Shown: positions 46,523 through 54,792 of the stretch, piece after piece
Position numbering within the stretch: the first letter of the stretch is position 1
Layout: each line of letters opens with the position of its first letter
DNA from: Flavobacterium crocinum
GTDB taxonomy: Bacteria > Bacteroidota > Bacteroidia > Flavobacteriales > Flavobacteriaceae
Assembly: GCF_003122385.1 (NCBI RefSeq)
Contig: NZ_CP029255.1
Location: 4,650,001-4,714,000 of the forward strand
DNA length: 64,000 nucleotides
Direction: 5' to 3'
Translations under genes and position numbers: made by a program
The notes under the pieces: generated by a model
Database searches by the model: none
Told to the model about the DNA's origin: nothing
The model's input: the letters and a program-made list of their open reading frames with translations, nothing else

Positions 46523-47080
46523 TTACAGAACTCTCTTCTTATTTTCGCTTTCTTTTATTGTCTTTTCGAGACGTGATTGTCTTGTTTTTTCCTGCTTCGC
46601 ACTCATAATCCAATGAATCATTACTTTTTTGTATGAAGGTGCTTGTTTATTGAAAAATTCCCAGGCAATTACATTACTCTTAAATTGATTTTCGTACTCC
46701 AAATTAAGTGGAACAGGTTCTTTTTCGTGCGAATAAATTTTGGACTTATTTTCGGTTCTAAAACTAAAGGCTTTTAAACCGGCATCAGTCATCAATCCCG
46801 CTTTAGTCAAATCTTCCATTTTCTGAATATTAATGGCACTCCAAATACTGGAAGTTTTTCTTGGAGTAAAACGAATCGTATAACTATCCTTGTCAATAGA
46901 TTTTCGAACACCATCAATCCAACCAAAACAAAGCGCCTGATCTACAGATTCCGACCAGCTCATAGAAAGCTTTTTGCTCGTAACTTTATAAAAACCAACC
47001 AAAAGCTCTTTTTCGTGTTGATGGTTTTTCTCCAGCCATTTTCTAAATTCTAATTGATTTTCGAAGAAAGTTGGTCTCAT
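46523..47080 (-). CDS. YdeI/OmpD-associated family protein
   Basis: A 185-residue cytoplasmic protein with the YdeI signature: EFRKWLEKNHQHEKELLVGFYKVTS, SWSESVDQALCFGWIDGVRKSID, IRFTPRKTSSIWSAINIQKMEDL and a Lys/Arg-rich C-terminus. YdeI relatives have been linked to antimicrobial-peptide resistance in enterobacteria, but no enzymatic role is established. I start at 47080 (MRPTFFENQLEF) because a frame from 47116 adds only a basic tail-like stretch. Confidence 0.85.
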   Translation of the reverse strand: MRPTFFENQLEFRKWLEKNHQHEKELLVGFYKVTSKKLSMSWSESVDQALCFGWIDGVRKSIDKDSYTIRFTPRKTSSIWSAINIQKMEDLTKAGLMTDAGLKAFSFRTENKSKIYSHEKEPVPLNLEYENQFKSNVIAWEFFNKQAPSYKKVMIHWIMSAKQEKTRQSRLEKTIKESENKKRVL

Positions 47081-47139
47081 TTTTCTATTTTTTTTATAAT
47101 GAAAAATTATTAACATAATTCAATACGGCTCTAAATTAC

Positions 47140-47173
47140 AAACTTCCGTTTAAATTGCTTTAAACGGAAGTTT
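47140..47173 (-). terminator. Hairpin after BASS transporter gene, terminator-like
   Basis: A 15-bp perfect stem (47140-47154 with 47159-47173, core AACTTCCGTTTAAA) and a TTGC loop sit 22 nt beyond the stop codon. The T-run after it is short, so termination efficiency is uncertain. It probably ends the RuBisCO-like cassette. Confidence 0.6.
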
Positions 47174-47195
47174 TACTTTACAAAATAATAAGAAA

Positions 47196-48467
47196 TCAGG
47201 AAACAACTTCTTCCTCATCCCCTTTCTTTCGCCAATAATTAGCCAATAAAGAACCTGAAACATTCATCCACGGACTAAACACAGCTGAAGCCAAGCCCAA
47301 AGTTGCCAGTTTCCCCATTGAACCAGCCAATCCTGAAGCCATGCCGCCATTTTGAAGCCCCACTTCGAAAGCGATAGTCTGACTGCTCTTTTTGTCCAGA
47401 CCGCTTAATCTGCTGAGCCAATAGCCCAAAAAATAACCCGCTCCGTTGTGCAAAACCGAAGCCAAGAAAAGTAAAAATCCAATCTGAATTAAATTATCTC
47501 TACCCGCTGCTGTGGTTACCAAAGTAAAATAAATGATTCCGAACATAGAGAAATACGGCATAATCGCGTCAATTTTTGGATATACTTTATACAATAAATG
47601 ATATAATGTACCAACGATAAAAGCACCGCAAGTGAAATTGATTATTTCTAAAATATGTGAAACTGTACTGTCTTCCGCAACTGCCAATGTATCTCCGAAG
47701 AAAAGGATAATTGCCAGCCAAACCGCTGAGATGATAGTCAGAATATAAATTCTCTTTTTTGCGAGAGTTCCATAGTTTTTCAAGATATCGTGAACCATCG
47801 CTGCTGCCAAAGGCACAAGAACAATTTTAATAATTTCCATCATCATATTGAAGAAATGCACTTCGACCATAGTTCCTGCAAATATTTTCATCAGAAACGG
47901 AGTCATTACTGGTGCTGCCAAAGTTGACATAGCTGTTACAGTTACTGACAAAACTAAATTTCCTTTGGCAATATACGTCATCACATTAGAGGCTAATCCG
48001 CTGCTGCATGAACCAATCAGGATAATTCCCGCCGCAATTTCAGGTTCGAAACCAAAGGTTTTGGCAATCAGAAAACCCATAATCGGCATAATGGTAAAAT
48101 GTCCTAATAAACCAATCAGCACGCCTTTGCCCGATTTCCGAATACCAGTAAAATCTTCGATGCTCATCTGTGTTCCCATTCCAAACATTACCATTTGAAT
48201 GATAATCAGAATAAGCCATTTGTTGCGCATATCGAAACTGCCCACGTGTAGGAAAAATTCAGGATAGAGCAGTCCTGCACAAACCGCTGTGATGATCCAA
48301 AAAGTGTATTGATAACCGCTTAATACTTTCAGATGTCCTATCCCAATAGCAATACTTGAAAAACCAAAGATTAATCCCAATTTCCAGATAAGATCCATTT
48401 GCTGCTGCCAGCCCAGACCTGCTGCAATAAAGAATATTGGGATAGCCCAAAGAAAATATTTACGCAT
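47196..48467 (-). CDS. BASS-family (bile acid:sodium symporter-like) transporter
   Basis: A 423-residue inner-membrane protein with about ten to twelve hydrophobic segments. Family features are GMGTQMSIEDFTGIRKSGKGVLIGLLGHFTIMP-like sequence (here GMGTQMSIEDF and GVLIGLLGHF), GSCSSGLASNVMTYIAKGNLVLSVTVTAMSTLAAP, and the late EVGLQNGGMASGLA motif, which are sodium and substrate-binding signatures of BASS proteins. Relatives carry bile acids, pantoate, pyruvate or glycolate. It is last in the RuBisCO-like cassette, 141 bp after the racemase-like gene, and is expected to carry the acid substrate or a product such as glycolate. The cargo is inferred. Confidence 0.86.
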   Translation of the reverse strand: MRKYFLWAIPIFFIAAGLGWQQQMDLIWKLGLIFGFSSIAIGIGHLKVLSGYQYTFWIITAVCAGLLYPEFFLHVGSFDMRNKWLILIIIQMVMFGMGTQMSIEDFTGIRKSGKGVLIGLLGHFTIMPIMGFLIAKTFGFEPEIAAGIILIGSCSSGLASNVMTYIAKGNLVLSVTVTAMSTLAAPVMTPFLMKIFAGTMVEVHFFNMMMEIIKIVLVPLAAAMVHDILKNYGTLAKKRIYILTIISAVWLAIILFFGDTLAVAEDSTVSHILEIINFTCGAFIVGTLYHLLYKVYPKIDAIMPYFSMFGIIYFTLVTTAAGRDNLIQIGFLLFLASVLHNGAGYFLGYWLSRLSGLDKKSSQTIAFEVGLQNGGMASGLAGSMGKLATLGLASAVFSPWMNVSGSLLANYWRKKGDEEEVVS

Positions 48468-48608
48468 ACAAATAATTATTAAAACATGTTATTATTCATT
48501 TCTTCCAAACCATATAAGGCATATAAGATTCATATAAGTTTTCTTTTTGCCTAATGCTTAAATGAACTTATATAACTTATATGGTAAAAGTTAATCTGTT
48601 TATTGTTT

Positions 48609-49271
48609 TTAGAAATAAAGCTCCGCCAGTTTTTTCATTGCAATAGCTGGACTTGCCAAAATCGGAACTAGTTTTTCTTCGGCACTTAAGCCATCAACAA
48701 CACGTGCCATTGAAGCCTGAGCCAAAACAATTACATCCACTTCTTTCATTAATTCTTTCAAAGCTTTGGCTACCATTTCGTCATGTTTAGCCGAATCTCC
48801 GCTCATTAAAGCTTCAAAAGCGCCCTCGCATAATTTAGAAGTAATCGTTGCGTTTTTGCCTGCCAATTCCGCTCTTCTTCTGACCAAATCACTGGTTGGT
48901 TCCAAAGTAGTTGGCAAAGTAGCAATCACACCAATTTTACTGCTGATCTGCACTGCTTCATCCGCCATTGCCTGATCTACACGAATCACCGGAACGGTGC
49001 TTAAAGTTGCAGCCGTTTCAATCGCAGCTCCAATAGATGAACAAGTTACCAAAATTACATCGGCTCCTGCATTTTCAGCGGCCTGAACATGGCTCACGAC
49101 TCTCGCTGCTGTGTTGGGCATTAATTTTCCTTTTTTGATTACGTCTTTTATCAAGCTGTCATCCACTATATTGAATGTTTCAATTCCCTGTAAAAACTCA
49201 TTGCTTAATTGCTGAAATAACGGAACCAATGTTGCCGATGTATGTACAAAACCTAAAACTTTTGCGCTCAT
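48609..49271 (-). CDS. Asp/Glu racemase-superfamily protein, one catalytic Cys position lost
   Basis: A 220-residue cytoplasmic protein with the two-half racemase fold. The first half has the catalytic-type Cys in ADVILVTCSSIGAAIE (Cys77). In the second half, where two-base racemases have a second Cys in a GCT/ACT motif, this protein reads IVLAQASMARV (184-188), without Cys. Thus a classical Cys-Cys racemisation is unlikely; members with one Cys catalyse decarboxylation, isomerisation or hydrolysis. It overlaps the kinase gene by 4 bp (ATGA), so it is translationally coupled and likely acts in the same pathway. The reaction cannot be named from sequence. Confidence 0.85.
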   Translation of the reverse strand: MSAKVLGFVHTSATLVPLFQQLSNEFLQGIETFNIVDDSLIKDVIKKGKLMPNTAARVVSHVQAAENAGADVILVTCSSIGAAIETAATLSTVPVIRVDQAMADEAVQISSKIGVIATLPTTLEPTSDLVRRRAELAGKNATITSKLCEGAFEALMSGDSAKHDEMVAKALKELMKEVDVIVLAQASMARVVDGLSAEEKLVPILASPAIAMKKLAELYF

Positions 49272-50647
49272 AATTTTTCTCCTTTTAATACTTTTATAAA
49301 ATAATCGGCAGTGCCTACTTGTCCGCCTTTAAAATTCATTTCTATTCCATTTACCCATTCATTGTCCGAAACAGCTTTGCAAAGCGGAGCTCCTGGAGCT
49401 ATTGGCGCAATCATTTCCAGCGCAAGAATATCCAATTCCGAAGCGGCATAACTCGAAGTATCGCCACCTGCAAAAAGGATTCTTTTTATTTTGACAGTCT
49501 TTACTACTTCTTTGGTTATTTGTCCCAAAACACTTCCATAAATCGAACTGCATTGTTTCTGAATTTCATTTGCTGAAAATCCTTTTGATTTAAAAAACAA
49601 TTCGGTTTCTGCAATACGCGAGTCGTTTGAACCTTTGCTGGTATGTAAAATGGTACTTTTACCCTGATTGAAATTGTCAACAATTTGAGCAACAGTACTC
49701 TTTATAATTTCAGCCTGATTTTGAATAGCAACAGCTTTGCTTTCTAATGCAATTTCCAAAAATCCATTTTGCATAGCATATTCAATTTGACTCGATGTTA
49801 CTGGAGAACAGCTTCCTGATAAAACGAGTATGGGCGAAACTTCTCCTGCTGATTCAAATGCGATTTCGTTTCCGATGACTTTTTTGTCCTTCCAATCTAA
49901 TCCCAAAGCCATTTCGATTCCGGATGAACCTACAGAAAACAATGTTTTTTCGGATGCTAATTCATTAAAAACACTTCCGATAGTTTTCAGATGTTCCAAA
50001 TTGAATCCGTCGAAAAACAGAATTTCGGCTTTGTTATTAGCAACTTTTTCCAGAACTTTTTCAGAACCTTTTTCTATTGTCGTTAGATTGACAAGATTGA
50101 TGGATTTCTTGGTTTGTTTTGCTAAATGAATGGTTAAATCCCCTTCCAAAGCAGGTGTAACGGGATGTTTACTCATAGACGGATGACGGTCTAAACGGAA
50201 AATTTCTCCGTTTCCAATAGTTCCCATTCGGGCAAACAGATTTCCGAAAACACAAAACCGTCCCAAATGTGGTGCAGATGGCGAAACCAAAACTGTTTTT
50301 TGATTGAAAACTTCGCTTCCAATTTCAATTGCTTTTCCAATATTTCCAACGTGTGATGCAGAATCGAAAGTAGAACAGACTTTATAATGAAAATGTGCAG
50401 GTTGAAAACTTTTCAGGTTTTCGAAAGCGGGAAAAAGTTCTATTTCCATTTCTGAAGGCGACATCGATCGGCTTTTTCCCGCCAGACCAATTGCCTGAAT
50501 TTCCGGAAAACGATCTAAGTCTTTTTGAGTCGGTTTTCGAAGAAAGAGAACGGTTTTCACTCCGGCCAGCGTCAGAAATTCCAAAGCATCCGTAGAACCC
50601 GTGAAATCATCGCCATAATAAGCCAATAGCAATTTATTGTTTTTCAT
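49268..50647 (-). CDS. DUF1537 four-carbon acid-sugar kinase (OiaK/DtnK/OtnK-type)
   Basis: A 459-residue cytoplasmic kinase. The N-terminal sugar-binding domain opens with LLLAYYGDDFTGSTDALEFL, the family signature with the GDDFTGS motif. The C-terminal nucleotide-binding domain has LVLSGSCSPVT, LFAGGDTSSYAASELDI and GAPLC. Members phosphorylate D-threonate, D-erythronate, 2-oxo-tetronates or 3-oxo-isoapionate. Its start codon overlaps the RuBisCO-like protein's stop by 1 bp (TAATG) and its stop overlaps the racemase-like gene by 4 bp. Paired with a RuBisCO-like protein, 3-oxo-isoapionate kinase is the most fitting known activity, but this is inferred from context. Confidence 0.9.
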   Translation of the reverse strand: MKNNKLLLAYYGDDFTGSTDALEFLTLAGVKTVLFLRKPTQKDLDRFPEIQAIGLAGKSRSMSPSEMEIELFPAFENLKSFQPAHFHYKVCSTFDSASHVGNIGKAIEIGSEVFNQKTVLVSPSAPHLGRFCVFGNLFARMGTIGNGEIFRLDRHPSMSKHPVTPALEGDLTIHLAKQTKKSINLVNLTTIEKGSEKVLEKVANNKAEILFFDGFNLEHLKTIGSVFNELASEKTLFSVGSSGIEMALGLDWKDKKVIGNEIAFESAGEVSPILVLSGSCSPVTSSQIEYAMQNGFLEIALESKAVAIQNQAEIIKSTVAQIVDNFNQGKSTILHTSKGSNDSRIAETELFFKSKGFSANEIQKQCSSIYGSVLGQITKEVVKTVKIKRILFAGGDTSSYAASELDILALEMIAPIAPGAPLCKAVSDNEWVNGIEMNFKGGQVGTADYFIKVLKGEKL

Positions 50648-51888
50648 TACTTAGAAAATTTCTTAACCGATTCGGCAAATTCAGGATATTTCAAAGCGGT
50701 TTCTTCCACAGACAAACCGTCAACAGCTCCTGTCCAAGCCTGCTGTAATGCGTTTACTCCTGCTTTTGGCCCCATTGGATGTGCTAAAATTCCGCCGCCT
50801 GCCATATACAGCAAATCGGTGGTTTGGGTTCTTCGGTAAGTTTCTACCGCTTGTCCGCCCCATTGTCCCGAAGACACTACCGGCAAGATTTCGTATCCGC
50901 CTAAAAACGGTTTCAAACAGGATTTTATCGAGGTCACTACCGAATCATCCGATTCCCAAAATTTATTCTGGATGCCATTGACGTGCAGTTGATCGACTCC
51001 TGCCAGACGCTGGATTTTTTGATACGCCGGAAATTCAATTCCCAACAAAGGATGTCGGTTCAGCATTCCCCAGCCATTTCTGTGTCCGTGAATTACGAGT
51101 TCGCCCTGATCGCAGATTTTTTTTGTTCCCGACAAGCCGACACTATTGATGCTGATCATCGCACAGCTCCCTTCTTCCTTTTTAATCAAATCGTATTTTC
51201 GTTGCATTTCGTCAATTTCATCGCTGATATTGAAGGCATACATTACTTTTCTACCTGTTTTTTGTTCGTTGTCCCGAATGATTTTCATAATCGCTTTTAC
51301 CCTTTCGTCAAAAGGCGAATTGGAAGCTGATCCCATCAATTCGTCATCTTTGATAAAATCGATTCCTGCATCAATCAGTGATTTTACCAAAGCCGCAGTT
51401 TCCTCCACGCTCATTCCGATGCTTGGTTTTATAATCGTTCCAATCATCGGTCTGTCGGTTACGCCACAAGATAATTTAGAACCTTGGATTCCGAATTTTG
51501 GTCCTTTGAAATGAATTTGGAAAGAATCCGGCACTTCAAAATCCATTAGTTTTAACCCCGTAAATTGTGTGATTTCGTATAGATTTCCTTGTAAAGTGCT
51601 GATTAAAACCGGCAGATTATAGCCAAAATTTTCTATCGACCAGCTTACTTTTACTCTTGCTTTTTGATATTTTTTCCCAGGAATACTGCCACCTGGAATG
51701 GATGGTTCGTCTGCCAAATCCAATAACTGAATATCCTCTACCCTTGCTGCAAAACGTTTTTTCAATTCTTCGGTTTCGCCCGGAACTGACACAAAAGTTC
51801 CTGAAGACTGTTCGCCTGCCAAAACCGCCGAAGCCTGTTCTACATCATAAGGGGTTTCAATAAGATATTCTGCAAAAACTCTTTCCAT
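50647..51888 (-). CDS. RuBisCO-like protein (form IV), possible 3-oxo-isoapionate-4-phosphate decarboxylase/hydrolase
   Basis: A 413-residue RuBisCO large-subunit homologue. Aligned by eye to spinach RbcL it keeps E60 (Glu26), T65 (Thr31), N123 (Asn102), K175 (Lys154), the carbamylated K201 and metal ligands D203/E204 (Lys180-Asp182-Glu183 in DFIKDDE), H294/R295 (His269-Arg270), H327 (His302), loop-6 K334 (Lys309), S379 (Ser340) and the GGG at 364-366. It changes K177 to Ser156, W66 to Phe32 and G381 to Gln342. Loss of K177 and other positions argues against CO2 fixation, but enolate chemistry on a phosphorylated beta-keto acid is expected. It is first gene of the cassette, translationally coupled to a DUF1537 kinase. 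Known RLPs in such pairs are OiaC and OiaX of D-apionate catabolism. Confidence 0.9.
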   Translation of the reverse strand: MERVFAEYLIETPYDVEQASAVLAGEQSSGTFVSVPGETEELKKRFAARVEDIQLLDLADEPSIPGGSIPGKKYQKARVKVSWSIENFGYNLPVLISTLQGNLYEITQFTGLKLMDFEVPDSFQIHFKGPKFGIQGSKLSCGVTDRPMIGTIIKPSIGMSVEETAALVKSLIDAGIDFIKDDELMGSASNSPFDERVKAIMKIIRDNEQKTGRKVMYAFNISDEIDEMQRKYDLIKKEEGSCAMISINSVGLSGTKKICDQGELVIHGHRNGWGMLNRHPLLGIEFPAYQKIQRLAGVDQLHVNGIQNKFWESDDSVVTSIKSCLKPFLGGYEILPVVSSGQWGGQAVETYRRTQTTDLLYMAGGGILAHPMGPKAGVNALQQAWTGAVDGLSVEETALKYPEFAESVKKFSK

Positions 51889-52091
51889 CTAATTTATTTT
51901 TTAAGAAATTCTAAATAAATGAATTTATAGGAAGTAAGTGTCCTGTGGTGTGAGGGTTACGGAAGAAATCTGAAAAAAATTAAAAATTTCTATTTTCTTT
52001 TCCTTCTTTTAGCTTTTAGCAAAAGAAAAAGATATAATGGACAGCCAACCTTTCTGGCAAGACTCACAAAATAAATGTGGTTATCAACAAA

Positions 52092-52119
52092 AAAACTCCA
52101 TTATTTCTAATGGAGTTTT
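52092..52119 (-). terminator. Rho-independent terminator after GH2 gene
   Basis: A perfect 12-bp stem AAAACTCCATTA/TAATGGAGTTTT with a 4-nt loop sits 18 nt beyond the GH2 stop codon and runs into seven T residues on the minus strand. It separates the GH2 group from the RuBisCO-like cassette, whose promoter should lie in 51889-52091. No clear Bacteroidota -7/-33 pair was seen there. Confidence 0.85.
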
Positions 52120-52137
52120 CTAAGTTTTTATGTTTTC

Positions 52138-54558
52138 TTAATTCACTTTAATCACAACTGAAGAAACTGGAATTCCATTTCCTGCCGTCGCCTTCAACTG
52201 AATATTCTCTTTCTTTCCGTTCGACTGAATAATCACTACACATTTCCCATTAAATAATTTGCAGGAATTTGCTTTAAACGACTCCAAATTGGCTTGATAA
52301 CCATTATCAACTCCAACTAATTTTCCTCCACCAGTCACTTCAAAATTAATTAAATCCATTGCGTTTGGCACTAAGTTTCCCTCCTTGTCAAGCATTGAAA
52401 CCGTTACGTAAACCAAATCATAAGTATCATTTTTAATTGCAGTTTTATCAACTTTTAAATCAATTTTAGAAGCTTCGCCAGCGGTGCGAATTTCCTTTTC
52501 TAAAACCACTTTTCCATCTTTTCTGGAAACGGCTTTTAAAGTTCCAGGTTCAAACTTCACTTTCCATTCAATATGCAGATCATTATTTTGTTTTGATTTT
52601 TTGCCAAGCGATTTTCCATTCAAAAATAATTCTACTTCATCAGCATTATTGTAATATGCCCAAACGTTTATTTCCTGCTCTTTTTTCCAGTTCCAATGTG
52701 GTAAAATATGCAGAACTGTTTTCTTCGACCATTCGCTTTGGTACATATAATATACATCTTTTGGAAGTCCGGCTAAATCGACAATTCCGAAATACGAACT
52801 TCTCGCAGGATACGGATACGGATCAGGTTCGCCTATATAATCAAATCCCGTCCAGATAAAAGTTCCCGCCATGAAATCCTGACTTTTAATGGTTTTCCAG
52901 TTTTCTTCGTGCGTTGCACCCCAATACGATTTTACCTGATCATAAGCCGAAACCGTCCAATCTGCATTTCCGTCAAACGGAGCGCCGTGTTTGGTTGGCC
53001 ACGCTTTAATAACATCCGATTGATCGTAATGTCCACGCGTTTCTAAAGCAGAAACACTTTCTGAGGCTAATATTTTTTGTCCTTTAAATTTTGTTGGAAA
53101 ATCTTTGTAATCTTCATGTTTATAATTGAATCCCAAAAGATCCAAAGCTCCAGATTGATAAATGAAGTTCTTCTCAATTACATTTTCGGTCAAAGCCGAA
53201 GTTACGGGACGAGTTGTATCTAGTGATTTTACAATTTTTGCTAACTCTCTTGTAATCGCAATTCCTGTCGAATCAAACTGTTCTCTGATTTCGTTTCCGA
53301 TACTCCACATCATAACCGATGGATGATTACGGTCTCTTTTGATAAAATCTTCTAAATCCTGTTTGTGCCATTCGTCCCAATCTTTGTGGTAATCGTTGGT
53401 TACTTTTTTCTTCTTCCAAACATCAAAAGCTTCGTCCTGAACGATAAATCCCATTTCGTCACATAATTGCATCATTTCCAAAGAATGTGGATTATGAGAC
53501 ATTCTAATAGCGTTTGCTCCCATTTCTTTCATCAGAGTCAGTTTTCTTCTAACCGCATGAATATTTTCAACTGCTCCCAAAGCGCCATTATCGTGATGCA
53601 GACAAACGCCGTAAATTTTAGTCGGAACACCATTTAAAGAAAATCCTTTCTCTGAATCGAAATTGAAAAATCTAAATCCTAGAGGCGTTTCATAATTATC
53701 AACCAATTTCGATTTCTCGTAAACTTTGGTAATAACTTTATACAAATACGGATTCTCTGTACTCCATAATTTCGGCTGATTCAAAACCAGATCATGAATC
53801 TTTTTCTCAGAGGTTTTAACTCCGATTTTCTCTGTTGAAGTGAAATTAGCAACTTCAACATTTTCTGCATTTACAATCGAAGTAACCAGTTTAAATTCTT
53901 TAGCGGAAGCATTATCATTATCAATCGTAACTTCTACACGTATTTTTGATTTTTCTGCTGAAACTTCTGGCGTAGTTACGAAAGTTCCCCATTTTCCAAC
54001 GTGTAGTTTTTCATTAGCAACCAATCTCACATTTCTGTAAATCCCAGAACCTGTGTACCATCTCGAATTCGGCTGTGCATCATTATCGACTTTAACAGCA
54101 ATCGTATTTGATTTTCCAAAGTTCAAATACTGCGTTAAATCATAACCAAAAGAAATATAACCATTTGGGCGAACTCCCAATGATTTTCCATTAATGAAAA
54201 CTTCACTGTTCTTAAAAACACCGTCAAATTCAATTGAAATGGTTTTGTTTTTCCAATTTGCAGGAATAGTAAACGCTTTGCGATACCAACCTTTTCCCGC
54301 TGGTAAAAATCCTTGTGCTTGCTTGGTTTTAGCATCTTTATCAAAAGCGCCTTCAATACTCCAATCGTGCGGTAATTGAAGTGTTCTCCAATCTGATGCA
54401 TTGAAATTGGCATTTATTGCTTCGGGATAATCTCCTAATTTGAAGTTCCAGTTTTTATTGAAATCTTCTACAATTCTGGCTTGTTTTTGTGCAAAAATTG
54501 ATACTGAAAACAATAAGGCAATTGTAATTTTTTGAAATATGTTTTTATGCTTAATCAT
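52138..54558 (-). CDS. Exported GH2 beta-glycosidase with DUF4982-type C-terminus
   Basis: A classic family 2 enzyme of 806 residues: signal peptide (SIFAQ), sugar-binding jelly roll (WRTLQLPHDWSIEGAF, GKGWYRKAF, RWYTGSGIYRNVRLV), Ig-like domain, TIM barrel with the acid/base Glu in MMWSIGNEIREQFD (about Glu423) and nucleophile Glu in ILASESVSALETRG (about Glu500), then a DUF4982-like domain (AYYNNADEVELFLNGKSLG) and a last Ig-like module. This is the beta-galactosidase-like subtype; in a rhamnogalacturonan context beta-galacturonidase or beta-glucuronidase activities also occur in GH2. It ends at the 52092-52119 terminator. Confidence 0.93.
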   Translation of the reverse strand: MIKHKNIFQKITIALLFSVSIFAQKQARIVEDFNKNWNFKLGDYPEAINANFNASDWRTLQLPHDWSIEGAFDKDAKTKQAQGFLPAGKGWYRKAFTIPANWKNKTISIEFDGVFKNSEVFINGKSLGVRPNGYISFGYDLTQYLNFGKSNTIAVKVDNDAQPNSRWYTGSGIYRNVRLVANEKLHVGKWGTFVTTPEVSAEKSKIRVEVTIDNDNASAKEFKLVTSIVNAENVEVANFTSTEKIGVKTSEKKIHDLVLNQPKLWSTENPYLYKVITKVYEKSKLVDNYETPLGFRFFNFDSEKGFSLNGVPTKIYGVCLHHDNGALGAVENIHAVRRKLTLMKEMGANAIRMSHNPHSLEMMQLCDEMGFIVQDEAFDVWKKKKVTNDYHKDWDEWHKQDLEDFIKRDRNHPSVMMWSIGNEIREQFDSTGIAITRELAKIVKSLDTTRPVTSALTENVIEKNFIYQSGALDLLGFNYKHEDYKDFPTKFKGQKILASESVSALETRGHYDQSDVIKAWPTKHGAPFDGNADWTVSAYDQVKSYWGATHEENWKTIKSQDFMAGTFIWTGFDYIGEPDPYPYPARSSYFGIVDLAGLPKDVYYMYQSEWSKKTVLHILPHWNWKKEQEINVWAYYNNADEVELFLNGKSLGKKSKQNNDLHIEWKVKFEPGTLKAVSRKDGKVVLEKEIRTAGEASKIDLKVDKTAIKNDTYDLVYVTVSMLDKEGNLVPNAMDLINFEVTGGGKLVGVDNGYQANLESFKANSCKLFNGKCVVIIQSNGKKENIQLKATAGNGIPVSSVVIKVN

Positions 54559-54597
54559 AAATATGTTTTTTATTCTAATCTAAAATTCGACTTGATT

Positions 54598-54704
54598 TTT
54601 GTCATTTCGACCGAAGGGAGAAATCACACTAGAAACTCCGCACAGTTATTTCCCGTCTTTGTAGAATCCCGCGTGTGATTTCTCCCTTCGGTCGAAATGA
54701 CAAA
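54598..54704. repeat. Long-armed inverted repeat, copy 4 (TTTCGACCGAAGGG subtype)
   Basis: Perfect 32-bp arms (54598-54629 and 54673-54704) starting TTTGTCATTTCGACCGAAGG surround a 43-nt centre. Same architecture as the other copies, with a different arm core. Confidence 0.85.
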
Positions 54705-54792
54705 CAGCATGGATAATTGGAACATAAACGCACTCCTGTGCGTCTCTACAATAAAACCTTGGTGTCTTTGTGCCTTCGTGGCAAACCACCAT

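Noticed and set aside
50647..51888. Reading the RuBisCO homologue as evidence for CO2 fixation
   Set aside because: K177 is Ser, W66 is Phe and G381 is Gln, there is no phosphoribulokinase or small subunit, and the neighbours are an acid-sugar kinase and transporter.
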